64,000 bases of DNA from Odontesthes bonariensis (lineage: Eukaryota; Chordata; Actinopteri; Atheriniformes; Atherinopsidae): positions 21,102,227-21,166,226 of the forward strand of contig NC_134515.1 of assembly GCF_027942865.1 (NCBI RefSeq), written 5' to 3'. The notes under the pieces were generated by a model. That model ran no database searches and had not been told where the DNA came from. It worked only from the letters and a program-made list of their open reading frames with translations. Below, in pieces: positions 36,276 through 48,529 of this stretch. Each line of letters starts with the position of its first letter. Position 1 is the stretch's first letter. A program made the position numbers and the translations under genes.

Positions 36276-39200
36276 ATGGCTTTCTACGGTCGGTCTCTGG
36301 ACTCTCCTTGCACACTAGCCTTGCTTGTAGGCTTCCAGTTTGCCTTTGTGCTCTATTTTTCCCTTGGGGGCTTCAAAGGTCTGGTTTCTGTCCTGGTGCA
36401 CACCACAGAGCCTGAGTTTGATTATTCTCGACCTCACGACGTCTACACCAACCTCAGTCATCTAGGGGTACCGCCTCCCCCGCCTCGCAACTTTAGCGCT
36501 GGAATTCCTGCCACAGGACAACCGCTAAGAGACTGCCCAATGCCATCCCCTCTGTTGGGTAAGAGATAGTTGTGTATACGGTATTGTATGTACACTACCG
36601 GTCAAATGTTTTAGAACACCCCAATTTTCCCAGTTATTTATTGCAATGCAAGTCGTGCAAGTCCAATGAACAGCTTGAAATTGTACAATCGTAAGTGGTG
36701 AACTTCCAGAGGTTAAAACAAAAGGTTAGGTTACCCAAATCTGAAAAATAATGTAAATTTCAGAATTAATCATTTTCAGGGAACGCGAAATGGGTTAACA
36801 AGTTTGACAATCAAGGTTGATCGAGCCTTTAAAGCTGGTGCTACTAATTCCTACAGGTGTTCCTACATTACTTGATTACCCCGTCTACAAAAAAGCTGTT
36901 TTGTAACACACTGTGGTACCCTCGTGAGGATCAGTTGAACAGTTTTGTACTGCAGAAAGTAGTGTTTTGCTACAAAAATGGCGAGAAGAAGGCAATTAAC
37001 AATGGAAGAGAGACAGACCATAATAACACTTAAAAATGTAGGTTTTTCCTACAGAGAAATTACAAAGAAAGTCAAGGTGTCAGTGAGTACAGTTTCCTTC
37101 ACCATCAAAAGGCTCTCAGAAACTGGGGGAAACTCTTGACAGGAAGAGGTCTGGCAGACCCAAAGCCACAACTGAATCAGAGGACAAGTTCCTGAGAGTT
37201 AACAGCTTGCGTGATAGGCGGCTCACAGGACAACAGCTTCAAGCACAGCTTAATAGTGGTCGTGGTAAGCAAGTCTCAGTTTCAACTGTAAGGAGAAGGC
37301 TTCGAGCTGCAGAAACGGCTACAAAACGGCTACCACAGCATTCTGCAGCACCATGCAATACCGTCTGGTATGCGCCTAGTGGGTCAGGGGTTCATCCTAC
37401 AGCAAGATAATCACCCAAAACAAAAGTCCAAGCTATGCCAGAACTACCTCAGGAAAAAAAGAACAAGATGCTAAACTTGAAAACATGGGGTGGCCAGCAC
37501 AGTCTCCAGACTTAAACCCCATCGTGCTGATTTGGGATGAACTGGGCAGAAGGGTAAAAGCAAAGCAACCTACAAGTGCCACACATTTATGGGAACTTCT
37601 GCAACTGAGTTGGGAAGAACTTTCTGAAGAATATTTGATTTCTATTGTAGAAAGAATGCCACGAGTGTGTTCAGCTGTTATATCAGCCAAAGGTGGCAAA
37701 ATACATTTTGGTCCATAAATTGATTCCATGATTTCTTTTCTTTTTTTAAGCTTCAATTTTCCTATTTTTATTGCAATGAGACATTAAAGTAATCATTTTC
37801 AATAAAAAAAAAACTAAAGAAATTGGGGAGTTCTAAAACTTTTGAATGGTAGTGTATGTATTCTGTTTAAGTTAACACATAGTTATTCAATTCAACCCAC
37901 AGCGACGGCGCAGAGTGTTTATTTTTTTGCTAACCTGTTGAAACGAATTCAACAAATCCTTTTCCCCCTCTGTTTCCTTTTCTTTTCTTTACCTTCCTTC
38001 CTACAGTTGGACCTGTGTCTGTTCACCTTTCATCTCCTCTGTCTATGGAGGAGATCAGACAGAGGAACCCATTAGTGTTGCCTGGTGGGCGCTACCGGCC
38101 CCCGGACTGTGAACCCCGCCACCACACTGCAATAGTGGTACCATACCGGAACCGACAGACCCACCTCCGTGCCCTGCTCTACCACCTCCACCCTTTCCTA
38201 CAGAGACAGCAGATCCACTACAGCATCTACATCGTACAGCAGGTCAGGTTATGCATCTGTCTTTTAGAGTAGGGTGCTTTAAGATGATATTATTGATATG
38301 GTTAATCAAAGCGGCTGTCGACCGTAGCTCTCCATGAACAAAACCTATCCATTCTGCAGCAGTAATGTTGGTAATGTAGGTAAGGGATTTTTGATCTCAA
38401 TAAGACTTTTTCCTGGTTAGGTAAAGGTTATAATAAAAACAGAGTAATAGTGGGGCAGTAGCTGTAAAATGCAGGTGATTTACACGTGTAAATAATCGAC
38501 TTAATTTACAAATCTTTTACTTTTAAGAGATTATTGACGACCTACAGTGTTGCTAACTCTACTTCTGAATGTCTTCCACCACTTACGCTACTGGTGTATA
38601 TCCAGTCTTGTCCTGCTGACAACTTTAGACTTGAGCCAATAACAAACACATTATTTGCATGCCCACAGTAGATGACACTCAAGCTTTGTGGGAAAGTAAA
38701 ATATGCTTTTTAAATGAATTCAGGCGGGTCACTGTCATGATGCCTGTAGCTTGCAGTTTAACCATCGTAGAAGATGGTTGTTTTCCTTTTTCTACTCCAG
38801 CAGTGAAAATGTAGTGTCCTCCTAAAAGACATAATCTCCTTTTGGAAAATCAAAGTAGGAATAATTAGCCATACTTTTGCTCACTCAGTGTTAATGCTCA
38901 TTGTGAAAGAAAACTCTGGTGTTCTGCAATAATACATCTTAAATGTCCCTGAACCAGTTGAAATGATGTACTCAAAACGTGGCGCTTTCTCTTTTTCGGA
39001 GTAGTAGGTGAACATGTAAAGTATTGCAATCTGCTCTATTTCTGGCTTCAGTGGGGAAATGGTACTTTTAACCGAGCCAAGCTGCTAAATGTTGGGTTTC
39101 GGGAGGCTCTCAGAGATGAAGACTGGAGCTGCATCTTCCTTCATGATGTTGACTTGCTGCCTGAGAATGACCACAACACCTATACCTGCCACAAACAGTT

Positions 39201-41373
39201 TCCCACACACCTGTCTGTGGCCATGGACAAGTTCCGATACAGGTAGTAAAAAAGCATAAACAAGTGTATGAGTGGATTTCTCTGTTCATGAATCGGCCTT
39301 AGACGTAATTTTCAAGACTGGACGTGATCTGGCCCTCCCAGGTTGCCATACCCACAGTATTTTGGTGGGGTGTCTGCAGTGACCCCGGACCAGTACATGA
39401 AGATGAATGGCTTTCCTAACCAGTACTGGGGCTGGGGCGGAGAGGATGATGACATCGCTGCCAGGTAAAAAACAGACAAATGAGGCAGAGGCACACACCC
39501 TGCATGATTACAGAATGAGCTGTAAACTGTGCACGCTGACGTGTCAGATGTGAGCAGGTGTTCAACATAAAAACTATAAGCACAGGCATTTCAGCCTTTC
39601 TCTTCCTTAACTTTTCAATTTCTTTTGCTTTACTCATTCATCTTTCTGTGTTGTTTACAATTTTATTACCTCCTATTTTCCTTTCCCTTTATTTAAATTC
39701 ATGTGCCCTAACATCATCTTTCATCTTCATGTCTCCTCCCATTGCCTTCACTTTGCTTTATATCTTTTGGAATGGGCTCAGTGGATACGTTTGCATCGAC
39801 TAGCTTGCAGATTTTCACAGGACTGCTTACTTCAGATTTCAGGAAGTATTCATTATTCTTCTCATTCCGAGCTGCGGTCCCCTCTCTCCACTCCCTGGCT
39901 CTCAGAGCTTTTGCATGTATGTTGTGCCATGCAATGAATGCAGTACTCTGACTTCTGTGTATGATGTTTGCAAATTAAAAAAAATGGAGGACGTGCACAA
40001 CATTAGTTGCATGATTTTGATAGGCAAGCAAAAGATGGAAAAAGGGAACCACTTTGTTTTCCACCACCAGTAGGCTTTAGAAGTATGTTTTTCAACCACA
40101 ATTCCTTTCTTGCTCTATTAGTTTACTTTTTCAGCTCTTATTTGCATTCCCTAAATGCTCTTATAACAAGTAGTTTTCTTTGTAGATGTAACAAAAAATA
40201 GCATTAATAGTTGATCACCTAATTAGTGACTTTGAGATTAGTTTCCCAGTTTAGTGTTCGGAAATATACTGGTGAAAAACCAACTTTTTCTTTGAACCAC
40301 TGTGATTGCTGCTTATCCAGAGTGCGGCTGTCTGGCATGAAGATTGTGCGCCCTCCGGTGGCTATTGGTCATTACAAGATGATCAAGCATAAAGGAGACA
40401 GAGGCAATGAGCAAAATCCACGCAGGTATGTATGGATACTACCACAGACTCAGAAATAATTTATTTATAATTTAATTTATAGGGCCTTCTTTTTAATCTT
40501 GATTCTCATTGGGGTCTGCTGTCTTATTGGGGGGGGGGGGGGGGGGGGGGGGGGGTGTTCTTGAAAAAAATCCAATTTGATTTCACACTGGTAAATGTGC
40601 AGTATATACTTCTCTGCAGACTTCATTCCAAATTTGGCAACAGGTATCAGAATTTTTCCAAATGGTTTTGCAGTAAAAGTAGTCCTATGCTATATGGTGA
40701 CACATAAACATGCGCGTTCCCTTCTGCTCTATGGTGCCAACAGTATCTAGTGCCACAGGCTGCACCCTCTTATTGTATCAAATGTATTACATTTATCTTT
40801 TCAATGCCTAAAGTGCTAAATCAACTGTTTTTAAGAGGTCTATTTCCAGTTTTCATGTGTCCGTTTCACTGCTAAAACGATCGTCTTACAGTTAAAAAAA
40901 TGCTTGTTGGTTCTTGAGTTGCAGTCGTCAAAATAAATTCCAAAACCCTTTCACTATGTCAGTTAAGCTTGACAGTGAAATGCATAGACGCGCATATATG
41001 TTATGGTGTTTGTCATTCCAGATTCGACCTTCTGAAAAGGACTAGACTCAACTGGCGTTCGGATGGCCTCAACTCGTTGACCTATGAGCTGCTTTCCAAA
41101 GAGCTGGAGCCGCTCTACACCAATCTGACCATCAACATTGGAGAGGACCCCCGTCTGCCTCAGGGCAAAGCCTCCAATCCTGTGAAAACGACAACCTCTG
41201 TCCAGCACCGAAGCACCAGCAAAATCGGAGGCACAGTTGAACCGGAAAGGAAGCTGGGAGGAGATGTGACAACAAATAGAACTGTGGCCCAGGTGGCGGG
41301 TCAAAAAACAGGACCTGCCCAGGCAAAGACAGCAAATCAAACCACACATCAGAAGACAGGACTGCTGACATAA
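36276..41373 (+). CDS. b4galt3: Beta-1,4-galactosyltransferase 3 (6 coding exons, 429 aa)
   Basis: Coding exons: 36276-36558, 38007-38242, 39052-39242, 39342-39464, 40321-40425, 41022-41373; phases agree. A type II Golgi enzyme that transfers galactose from UDP-Gal to N-acetylglucosamine ends of glycans (family knowledge). Seen: short cytosolic tail, membrane anchor at about 12-30 ([21 protein letters not shown], very like human B4GALT3), stem with FDYSxPxDVYxNLSHL, the [16 protein letters not shown] entry to the catalytic domain, [10 protein letters not shown], the metal-binding D205-V-D207, the acceptor-site W266-GWGGEDDD loop, and GHYKMIKH with metal ligands M298 and H301. The C-terminal tail after about 360 is Thr/Lys/Gln-rich and probably disordered; the protein is longer than human (393 aa). 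The in-frame ATG at 36141 was rejected as start because homology and the membrane anchor begin at 36276. Confidence 0.96.
36591..37856 (+). mobile_element. Defective Tc1/mariner transposon in b4galt3 coding intron 1
   Basis: The element at 36593-37854 (1262 bp) is flanked by TA duplications. Its terminal repeats match well: left CACTACCGGTCAAATGTTTT, right (reverse complement) CACTACCATTCAAAAGTTTT. Inside, in the + direction, are remnants of a transposase: an N-terminal helix-turn-helix block starting [15 protein letters not shown] near 36978, a middle block at 37207-37410, and the C-terminal block [20 protein letters not shown] at 37485-37718. Frames are shifted between blocks, part of the core is deleted, and the catalytic Glu after NPI is Val. 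Confidence 0.92.
38243..39051 (+). other. Intron between b4galt3 coding exons 2 and 3
   Basis: 0.8 kb; I see no repeat, ORF or element worth naming in it. Confidence 0.7.
39465..40320 (+). other. Intron between b4galt3 coding exons 4 and 5
   Basis: 0.86 kb, T-rich; no recognisable element. Confidence 0.7.
40529..40555. repeat. Poly(G) run of 27 bases
   Basis: Uninterrupted G homopolymer in the last intron of b4galt3. Such runs are hard to sequence, so the true length is uncertain. Confidence 0.9.
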
Positions 41374-44131
41374 GAAGAGGTATATAATAAAAAAAAATCA
41401 TTACATCTGTAGCATGGAGTGGCTTCCCCTTTCATTTTGATCTGTAAGAGAAGAGAAAGGAAAGAAGCATAGGTCTGTTGTGTTAAAAGTAGTAAACCAC
41501 TGGATCAAAAGAGGAAGCTGGTTTTGCCTATAAGGGTGCATTCATGAACACTACCGATTCACCTCCTCGGGGTTTATCATCTACTGAATGTGACACTTGC
41601 TCTAGTGAAAGGAGCATATTTGTGATTATGTCCATGACTAGACCAGAAGTAGAAAGATGAACAACTCGGTCATATCCACGTAGAGGTCCAAAACAAACTC
41701 ACTTAAATGCGACAGCAAATACATAACCCTCTGCAGACAGACATCACAGGCTGCAAGTAACACATCTGCATACTTGCAGCTTCATCCTGTCTCCCGAAAA
41801 AAGCTGCTGCTGTCTGTCCACCTCACTTTACAGTGGGTTTGTGTTTCCGTGCCTTCTCTCTTTTATGCGCATTTTATAGATTAATATAGTTGCTTTTAGA
41901 TGCTGACCCTGGGGAAGATTACCTCTCCTGCCACGTGGGAAAAGTTTGGGAGGATAAAGCTGATCCTGGATCGAGACTAAGTATTTGTTCCAGGGATGCT
42001 GTTTTATATTCGCGTGCATTTATCAGTCGCGGACCAACTCCATAGTTACTGGACAATTGTAGAGTTTATATTTATATGGAGAGACTTCTTTATTTGTGTA
42101 CTGGTTTGTTTTATTGTCCTTCATTATAGTCTGGTGCCTCTCTCTCTGACATTTAGTTTATAGACAATCAAATTATATGGGAAGATAATTCTGTATCCAA
42201 CCACATAACAAAAATGACAAACATAGACTTGGCATGATAGTTGTTGTCTACTTTGACTAAACTCTTGATACATGGATAGACCTGCACCCCTGATATTATC
42301 TATGGGTTTCATCATTTGTTTCTTTCAGAATAGTCGGGTATGGGGGGGGGGGAGCACCGTGCATGGGTTTGGATCAGCTTTTAACTAGATGGCCTCAGTG
42401 CATCTTAAAGCTACAAATGAGTGTTTGCTTCTTCTTCTTCCTCCTCGTTCGCCCCAGTGAAGCTTTTCTGTCGTAAAAGGGTGGAGACAAAGAAGAAGAA
42501 AACATGTCAGACTGAAATGTATCGCTTTATATAGAATTTGGAGTGCTGCCCAATCTGGATATGCATGTAGGTCACTTTCGTTGATCAGTTACGTCATCTT
42601 CTTGTACAACTTCTGACATTAACTTGTAGGTTGCTTTCTTTTAATATCAGCCCTTTGGAATGTATTTTTGTTAGTGTTCATTCTAGTTCATTTTGTAAAG
42701 GGAGAGTTTATCTGGTGAGTGTAGTCGGTGTAATAGGGGGGGGGACTGAAATCTGTAGGCACTAGGATTGTTCGCTGCTATTTGAAACTGTACCACTACA
42801 TATAGCTTCAGATGAGGTACTGTAACACTTGGTGTGGAATTTTGTCATCACACTAACAGATAATGTATGAGTTAGCCTAATTTGAATGTATTTAATTTAT
42901 TTGATTTAATTTATTTATTATGTCAGTGATAGAGCAAAGGGTGTAAACTTCAAAAGTGATCTTGCGGTGTAGATGTGTTCTCCAATGTAGACCAGATTGT
43001 TATCCTTTTATACTCCACGTCTACATTTCTTAGATTAACATTGTGCCTCATGAAATAAGGCCATATCACTGAGGAACTGAGGGTGTACTGCGGCGTTAGA
43101 TGTGAGCGGCCCCAAGTGGCGCAGTGTGGTGTAGCACCCGCTGAGAGAAGCCTTGAATGAAACTGCAGTGCTGTGACATGAATGTTAATCATTAGTGTTC
43201 ACCATTCACAGGTTTCAGCCAATCAAATCTTTGCATCGCCCTGTGAGGAGGGTGTCTCATTTCAGTACCACATATGACTGATCCCACCAACAACTCAGTA
43301 TTTTATCCACTGATAGAAATAATAATGTTAATGGTGTAGAGTGTTTTTTGAATGGACATTGTTCTATAGAAGGATTCTATGTTTATTATGAAGTATTCTT
43401 TTAAACAAAGGAGCTATGTAACAAACATATTGTCTTCACAGTAAACATAGCGAGACAATAAGGCCTAATTTCTTAGCTTTATGCAACGTGATTATTTAAA
43501 TGCTTAACAGATATCCTCCATTTATCATATTGCCTGGGACAAATCCTGTATGACATGTAACGATGACACAGTGAAAGCTTTTAAGGACGTTATATAACCT
43601 CTGCAGATTAATCAGCAAACGGTGTGCTTACCTGGAGATTATTCTATATTTAAAAAAAAAACAGGTTAGTTTTTATAAAGGATGTTTTCGCCGAGTGTTG
43701 AACATATATAATGTGTATGCAAATTCAGGAATAAGTATTGGGATTTCATGGTAATGTTTTTTTTATTTGTTTTTTTTCCTTTCTTTTATTTAAAGAGTCT
43801 ATTTGATCATGAAATTCTTCTGTTATAAATAACACACATTTAGAAGGGTATATATGAAGGATGGAAAAGTAACTGGCTTCGAGAGGTGGGATGCTCATAC
43901 ATTCATGGCAAATGCTATCATGCTAATACACGACTTCACTGATAAAGATGTTGATTCCGCTCATCTTTTCAGGTTGCCTTATTTACTGACCTTCTCTTGA
44001 AGAGTGTCTGCATTTTTCTGTGTACATGTGTTTGTGTGTTTGCTCAGAGCAAAGTCAGCAAAAAAGGCAACATAACCAGTGAAGTGTGATGGACATTGTT
44101 GTGACAGAAAGCAAATATGTACACCAATAAA
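41374..44131 (+). other. b4galt3: Probable long 3'UTR of b4galt3
   Basis: AATAAA occurs close to the stop codon (41386-41391, in an A-rich stretch) and again at 44126-44131. The distal site would give a 3'UTR of about 2.7 kb. No coding exon or mobile element was recognised in between. Which site is used cannot be told. Confidence 0.4.
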
Positions 44132-44139
44132 AACTCATA

Positions 44140-46500
44140 ATCAAAAGTGAATGATGTTTTCTGTGAAAGGCATTCGTGTGCCAACCTAAATGTGGAGCCG
44201 CATAGATGCATGTACCATACACGGCTTACTATAAATACCTGGTGCTTATGTTGATGCACCTCCCACAACACTCGAAGCTTCTTTATGAATATGGGTTAGC
44301 ATTCTGATAAGTGCTCCTCCAGCTGTGACACTGCAGAGATCAGATGCTCATACCAAGCCATTAGATGAGCAGTCACATAGCAGCACAAATGCATGTTGTA
44401 GAGCAGTTCAGCTGCACAAACCTGTTACATCATGGCATGTATTACATGCCTCAGTGTTCTATGCAGGCATAAAGAGCTGGATTAAAAACTTGGATATGAG
44501 ATCTTTTCTATAAATAGACAGTCACTCTGAGATCTGTGTGTTCGATCTGTGTTATCATCTAAAATGCTGCATGACTCGCAGAGAAAGAGCAAAACAAAAA
44601 CTCATGAAATGGGTGGACCAATGGATCACCTGACAACCTATCGCAGCACAACAGCATCCTCAGAGGGGACTGTGGATTTTGATTAATAGTGTGTGATAAT
44701 CTTAAAAGGTATTTTGTTTCATTTTTATTTTTCACTTCCTTCGTTTAGTCTGGAGCCCTAGCTGAGAGATCAGCATGAAACAGACTATTTCAAATGTTAG
44801 TACAATAAACATGACACAGGGTAAAATAAATGAAAATACTAGCTAAATCCAACATATTTTGGTTCCAGTGACAAGGCAGTAATTATAACACAGCTGGAAA
44901 TACCTAAAGAGGGGATTGTTCGTAAAACTGATGATATTTTTTAACTCATCCCACAGCTTTGCATTGCTCTAAATGCAACCAAGGGACATTTAAAAGAAGT
45001 CCAGTGGTAGATCTGGTATCATACTGGCTGATATGATATGACAGAAAGGCTAGAAATGCAAAAAGGCTTTTTATCTAACAATGTCTTTACAATTAAGAGT
45101 AATATATGTATTCAGTATCAGTACTTGGCAACAGAATAGTTTCTCCCACAGAACAACTGTTTAGTTGTAGCGACTTGAGATTTAGTTTTTGAAAACATGT
45201 AGAGCAGGTAAGCTGCTTGATTTGGGCATGACCTGCAGTAACCCTTTGATTGGCTTCTCCTAACTCCAAGTAACCGGTCATGATGCTTCATGCTTAAGCC
45301 CAAGCTGTCCACTAAAGCCAGAAGGCAGATGAGGGCAGGCCATGCCTTTGCCATTCTGGGTTAACAAATATTTACTTGCAGCACGCAATAAAATGTGAAG
45401 CACATATGCAGGAATTTAGAAGTGGGGATACTGAATGTGGATTGTTGTGCATACCCTGCATTACACCACAGATTTTATACCAGTATGTCATAAAAGAAAA
45501 GGCCATCTTAATCATGATAAACTGTATTAACAATGGTGAGATGTCTAACTTAATGGTATGAGATATCATAGGGCTAATATCATCTTTTGAGGTCATCAGT
45601 GATGCTGTCATGCTGTGATGACAGCAGTGACAGTTTAGTTAGCACTTTCCCTCCAGTAGACTGACACCCTTGCCTGCTGAAGTGACTGGCAGGCACGCGC
45701 GTTGTAGAGGGCTGAGGCAGCCTTAAGTCACCTTCTGTTACTGTTTGGCCTACGAGACCCAGCTGACCTCCTTCACACATAGCAAAACTTCAGATTTAGC
45801 AAAAAATGCACTCACACAACACGCTCATACAATCACACTGAATGAAAATTCGAAGAGTCGCCACAATTACGCAAAAATGTGCATGTAACACTTGTCAATA
45901 AGAGACGCCAAAGTTTTCGTCGTCACTTGTAAACAGCACAGATCTAGAAATGATGAATTCATTACTGAGTACGGATAAGTTTTCTTACTGTTTTTGTCCA
46001 CTCTACGTGATGATACAGTACTACTGTACTTGTTATGAAGTGTGAAACATTTACAGTTAAGACAAAACTTATTTATTATACTTTATTATACTATTATACC
46101 ATACTGGCAAATTCGGTTTATTGTAAACCCCCCTTTTTTCCAAGAATTTAAAAGCTTTTTTCAATTTTAATCTTCATCTCCACTCAAGTATTGTTCATAC
46201 AATTTCTAAGTAATCAGTGGTTAAGCCTTTGTTTGACATAGCAGCACTTAAATAGATTTTACAATTGAAAAGTCCTTCAGTAAAAATGAATGAATAGATC
46301 TCAGTTGCCACGGAGATTTTTCAACTTTAGGTCTTTAGTGCCCTCGTTAGATTCTGGATAGGTTTTGGGTCTAGATTCCGGTTTGGCGGTCCAAAATACT
46401 GATACTGCTAACTACCTGTTTACCATATCTGAGGGATGTTTTGGATCATTGCATTGTTGGACAGTCTAATACTGCATAAGGCCTAAGTTCCTCTGTCTTT
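44140..46500. other. Spacer downstream of b4galt3
   Basis: No gene recognised. Several short minus-strand open frames (for example 45093-45354 and 45580-45780) lack known motifs. Confidence 0.5.
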
Positions 46501-46504
46501 TCAG

Positions 46505-47342
46505 TAAATGTCACCACAGAACTTCAATCTATACACCTAGAAACTACCAACCAGGCCAGAAATCTGGGTGTAGTGATGGACTCAGACCTAAATTTGGAAA
46601 AACACATTAAGGCAGTAACAAAGTCAGCCTACTATCACCTTAAGAATATATCAAGGTTAAAGGATCTGATGTGTCAGCAGTACCTGGAAAAACTAGTCCA
46701 TGCATTCATCTTTAGTAGGCTTGATTACTGTAACAGCATCTTTACAGGTCTACCTAAAAAGTCAGTTAGACAACTGCAGCTTATTCAGAACTCTGCTGCT
46801 CGAGTCCTCACTGAGACCAAAAAAGTGGACCACATCAGTCCAGCTCTGACGTCTTTACACCGCCTGCCTGTCCATCAGAGGATAGACTTTAAAGTTCTGA
46901 TGCTGGTCTATAAAGCTCTGAATGGTCTCGGACCAAAATACATCAGTGACCTCCTGACCCAGTATGAACCTTCCAGACCCCTCAGCTCATCTGGATCTGG
47001 TCTTCTATCAGTTCCCAGAGTTAGAACCAGAAGTGGAGAAGCTGCATTCAGCTTCTATGCTCCACATGTCTGGAACAAACTCCCAGAAAGCCTCAGATCA
47101 GCTGAAACACTCAGTGTATTTAAGTCCAGGTTGAAGATGCGCCTATTTTCAGCTGCGTTTGAATGAAGTTCAAAACTTAATCACATTTTAACTACTGATT
47201 TTATCTGATTTTATCTCTTTTTTATTTAAAATTTAAATCATACTTTTTATTTCTACTGTTTTAATGTCTCTGTAAAGCACTTTGAATTGCCTTGTAGTTG
47301 AATTGTGCTATACAAATAAACTTGCCTTGCCTTGCCTAAATG
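46505..47342 (+). mobile_element. 5'-truncated L2-like LINE
   Basis: A 197-codon open frame (46573-47166) carries the C-terminal end of a reverse transcriptase ORF of the L2/CR1/Jockey type: SRLDYCNSIFTGLP, then RLQLIQNSAARVL, HRLPVHQRIDFKVLMLVYKA and VWNKLPESLR. The 3' end (to 47336) has the usual ...AAAGCACTTTGAATTGCC... tail closing in (CTTGC)n. A 6-bp direct repeat TAAATG flanks it (46505-46510 and 47337-47342), possibly a target duplication. The frame is intact, so the insertion looks fairly young, but most of the element is missing. The exact clade is not certain. Confidence 0.85.
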
Positions 47343-47344
47343 CT

Positions 47345-48290
47345 CCCTTCCAGAGAGTTGTGATTTAAAATCAAAGAGTAGACATGGAGAAAAAACCAGC
47401 TAGGAATCAATATTGTGATCTCTGATGAAAAATTAATTTTCGGCATAACATTTTTTTATAAGATTTATAAAAACATTTTAATTTCAGAACATTTTGGTGA
47501 TGACACTGAACTACTTAATCACTGTAGCGAAGACTGAACCACTTAAGAAAAAGACAGATGAAGCTACTTTAGATACAGTCACTATTTTTTTGACTCATTA
47601 TAACGCATCAATGTGAAAACCTACCATGATAATAGGTCACAATATTTAGTTATATAACCACTCTAAGAACCCTGTTCTGAAACTCATCGGACATGAGAAT
47701 AACAGATATGAAAGGTTGTACATAGATCCGGAGGCGGCGCAGAGGCTAAATAATGAGGAGGAGATGGGATCAGCCATCAGGATTGTCAGGGATGGACCCT
47801 CATTCTCGTCTTATCCCACGGCTGCTCAGCTGCTTATGTCATCCATATTTGCAGCCTCAGTGGACAATTTCCTATGCCAGGGGGCCTTTCAGTGCTCACA
47901 ACACATCGAATGCATTAATTCTGCTACTGTGGCAGCGCTCTAGAGATCTAGGTCATGCAGTCATTTCTCTGTTTTTCTTTTTCCTCCAGCCACCTAAATA
48001 CATGTAAACATTGTCCCATCCAGCTCTTGCTCACCTGACCTTGACATTCCCAGGTGATTTTCCACAGTGGTATGAGTCTGTCTGTGTAAGCCTACTATTG
48101 TGGTTCTGGGTCGTTTGTGTGCCACAGGCGTGTGTTGTCTCATGAAAACAACCCGTGAGTTAGGCTATTTATTTGTGGGTACTATAGGTATAATACGATG
48201 TTCTAGTAAATGAACAAGCTTCTGTCCATGCTCAGGGCCTACCTGCAGCTATGTGTGCATGAAACAGAAGAGAGTGTAGAGAGCAGCACG
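47345..48290. other. Spacer upstream of the ATP6AP1-like gene
   Basis: No gene or repeat recognised. A purine-rich (GA) stretch at about 48,298-48,390 lies just ahead of the promoter region. Confidence 0.5.
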
Positions 48291-48394
48291 AGTGGATGAG
48301 GGAGGGTGAGCAGACTCAGGATGACAGGGAAGGGAGTAGGGTGAGAAGGGGAGAAGTGGAGAGGAGGAGGGAGGGCGCAGTGAGAGGACTGTGA

Positions 48395-48529
48395 CGCACA
48401 CTAATCGGCAATGCTCGCTGCTGATTGGCCATAGTGGCTGCCAGTCAGAGGAGCTGGGACTCAGGCGCTGCTCGAAGTGCAGATTATGAAGCGGTGCTCA
48501 ACCAGCGGCAGTCTCCTCTCATTGTCTCA
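48395..48529 (+). promoter_or_regulatory. Promoter / 5'UTR of the ATP6AP1-like gene
   Basis: An inverted CCAAT box (ATTGG at 48424-48428, within CTGATTGGCC) lies about 100 bp before the start codon and follows a GA-rich tract. No TATA box was seen, which fits a housekeeping-type promoter. The transcription start is inferred to lie between the CCAAT box and 48530. Confidence 0.45.

Noticed and set aside
40969-41021. In-frame upstream extension of the last b4galt3 exon
   Set aside because: The acceptor TTCCAG at 41016-41021 joins in phase to the previous exon and reproduces the conserved RFDLL; the upstream part is intron.
48425-48529. N-terminal extension of the ATP6AP1-like frame
   Set aside because: It has no ATG in frame before 48530, and a good signal peptide starts there.
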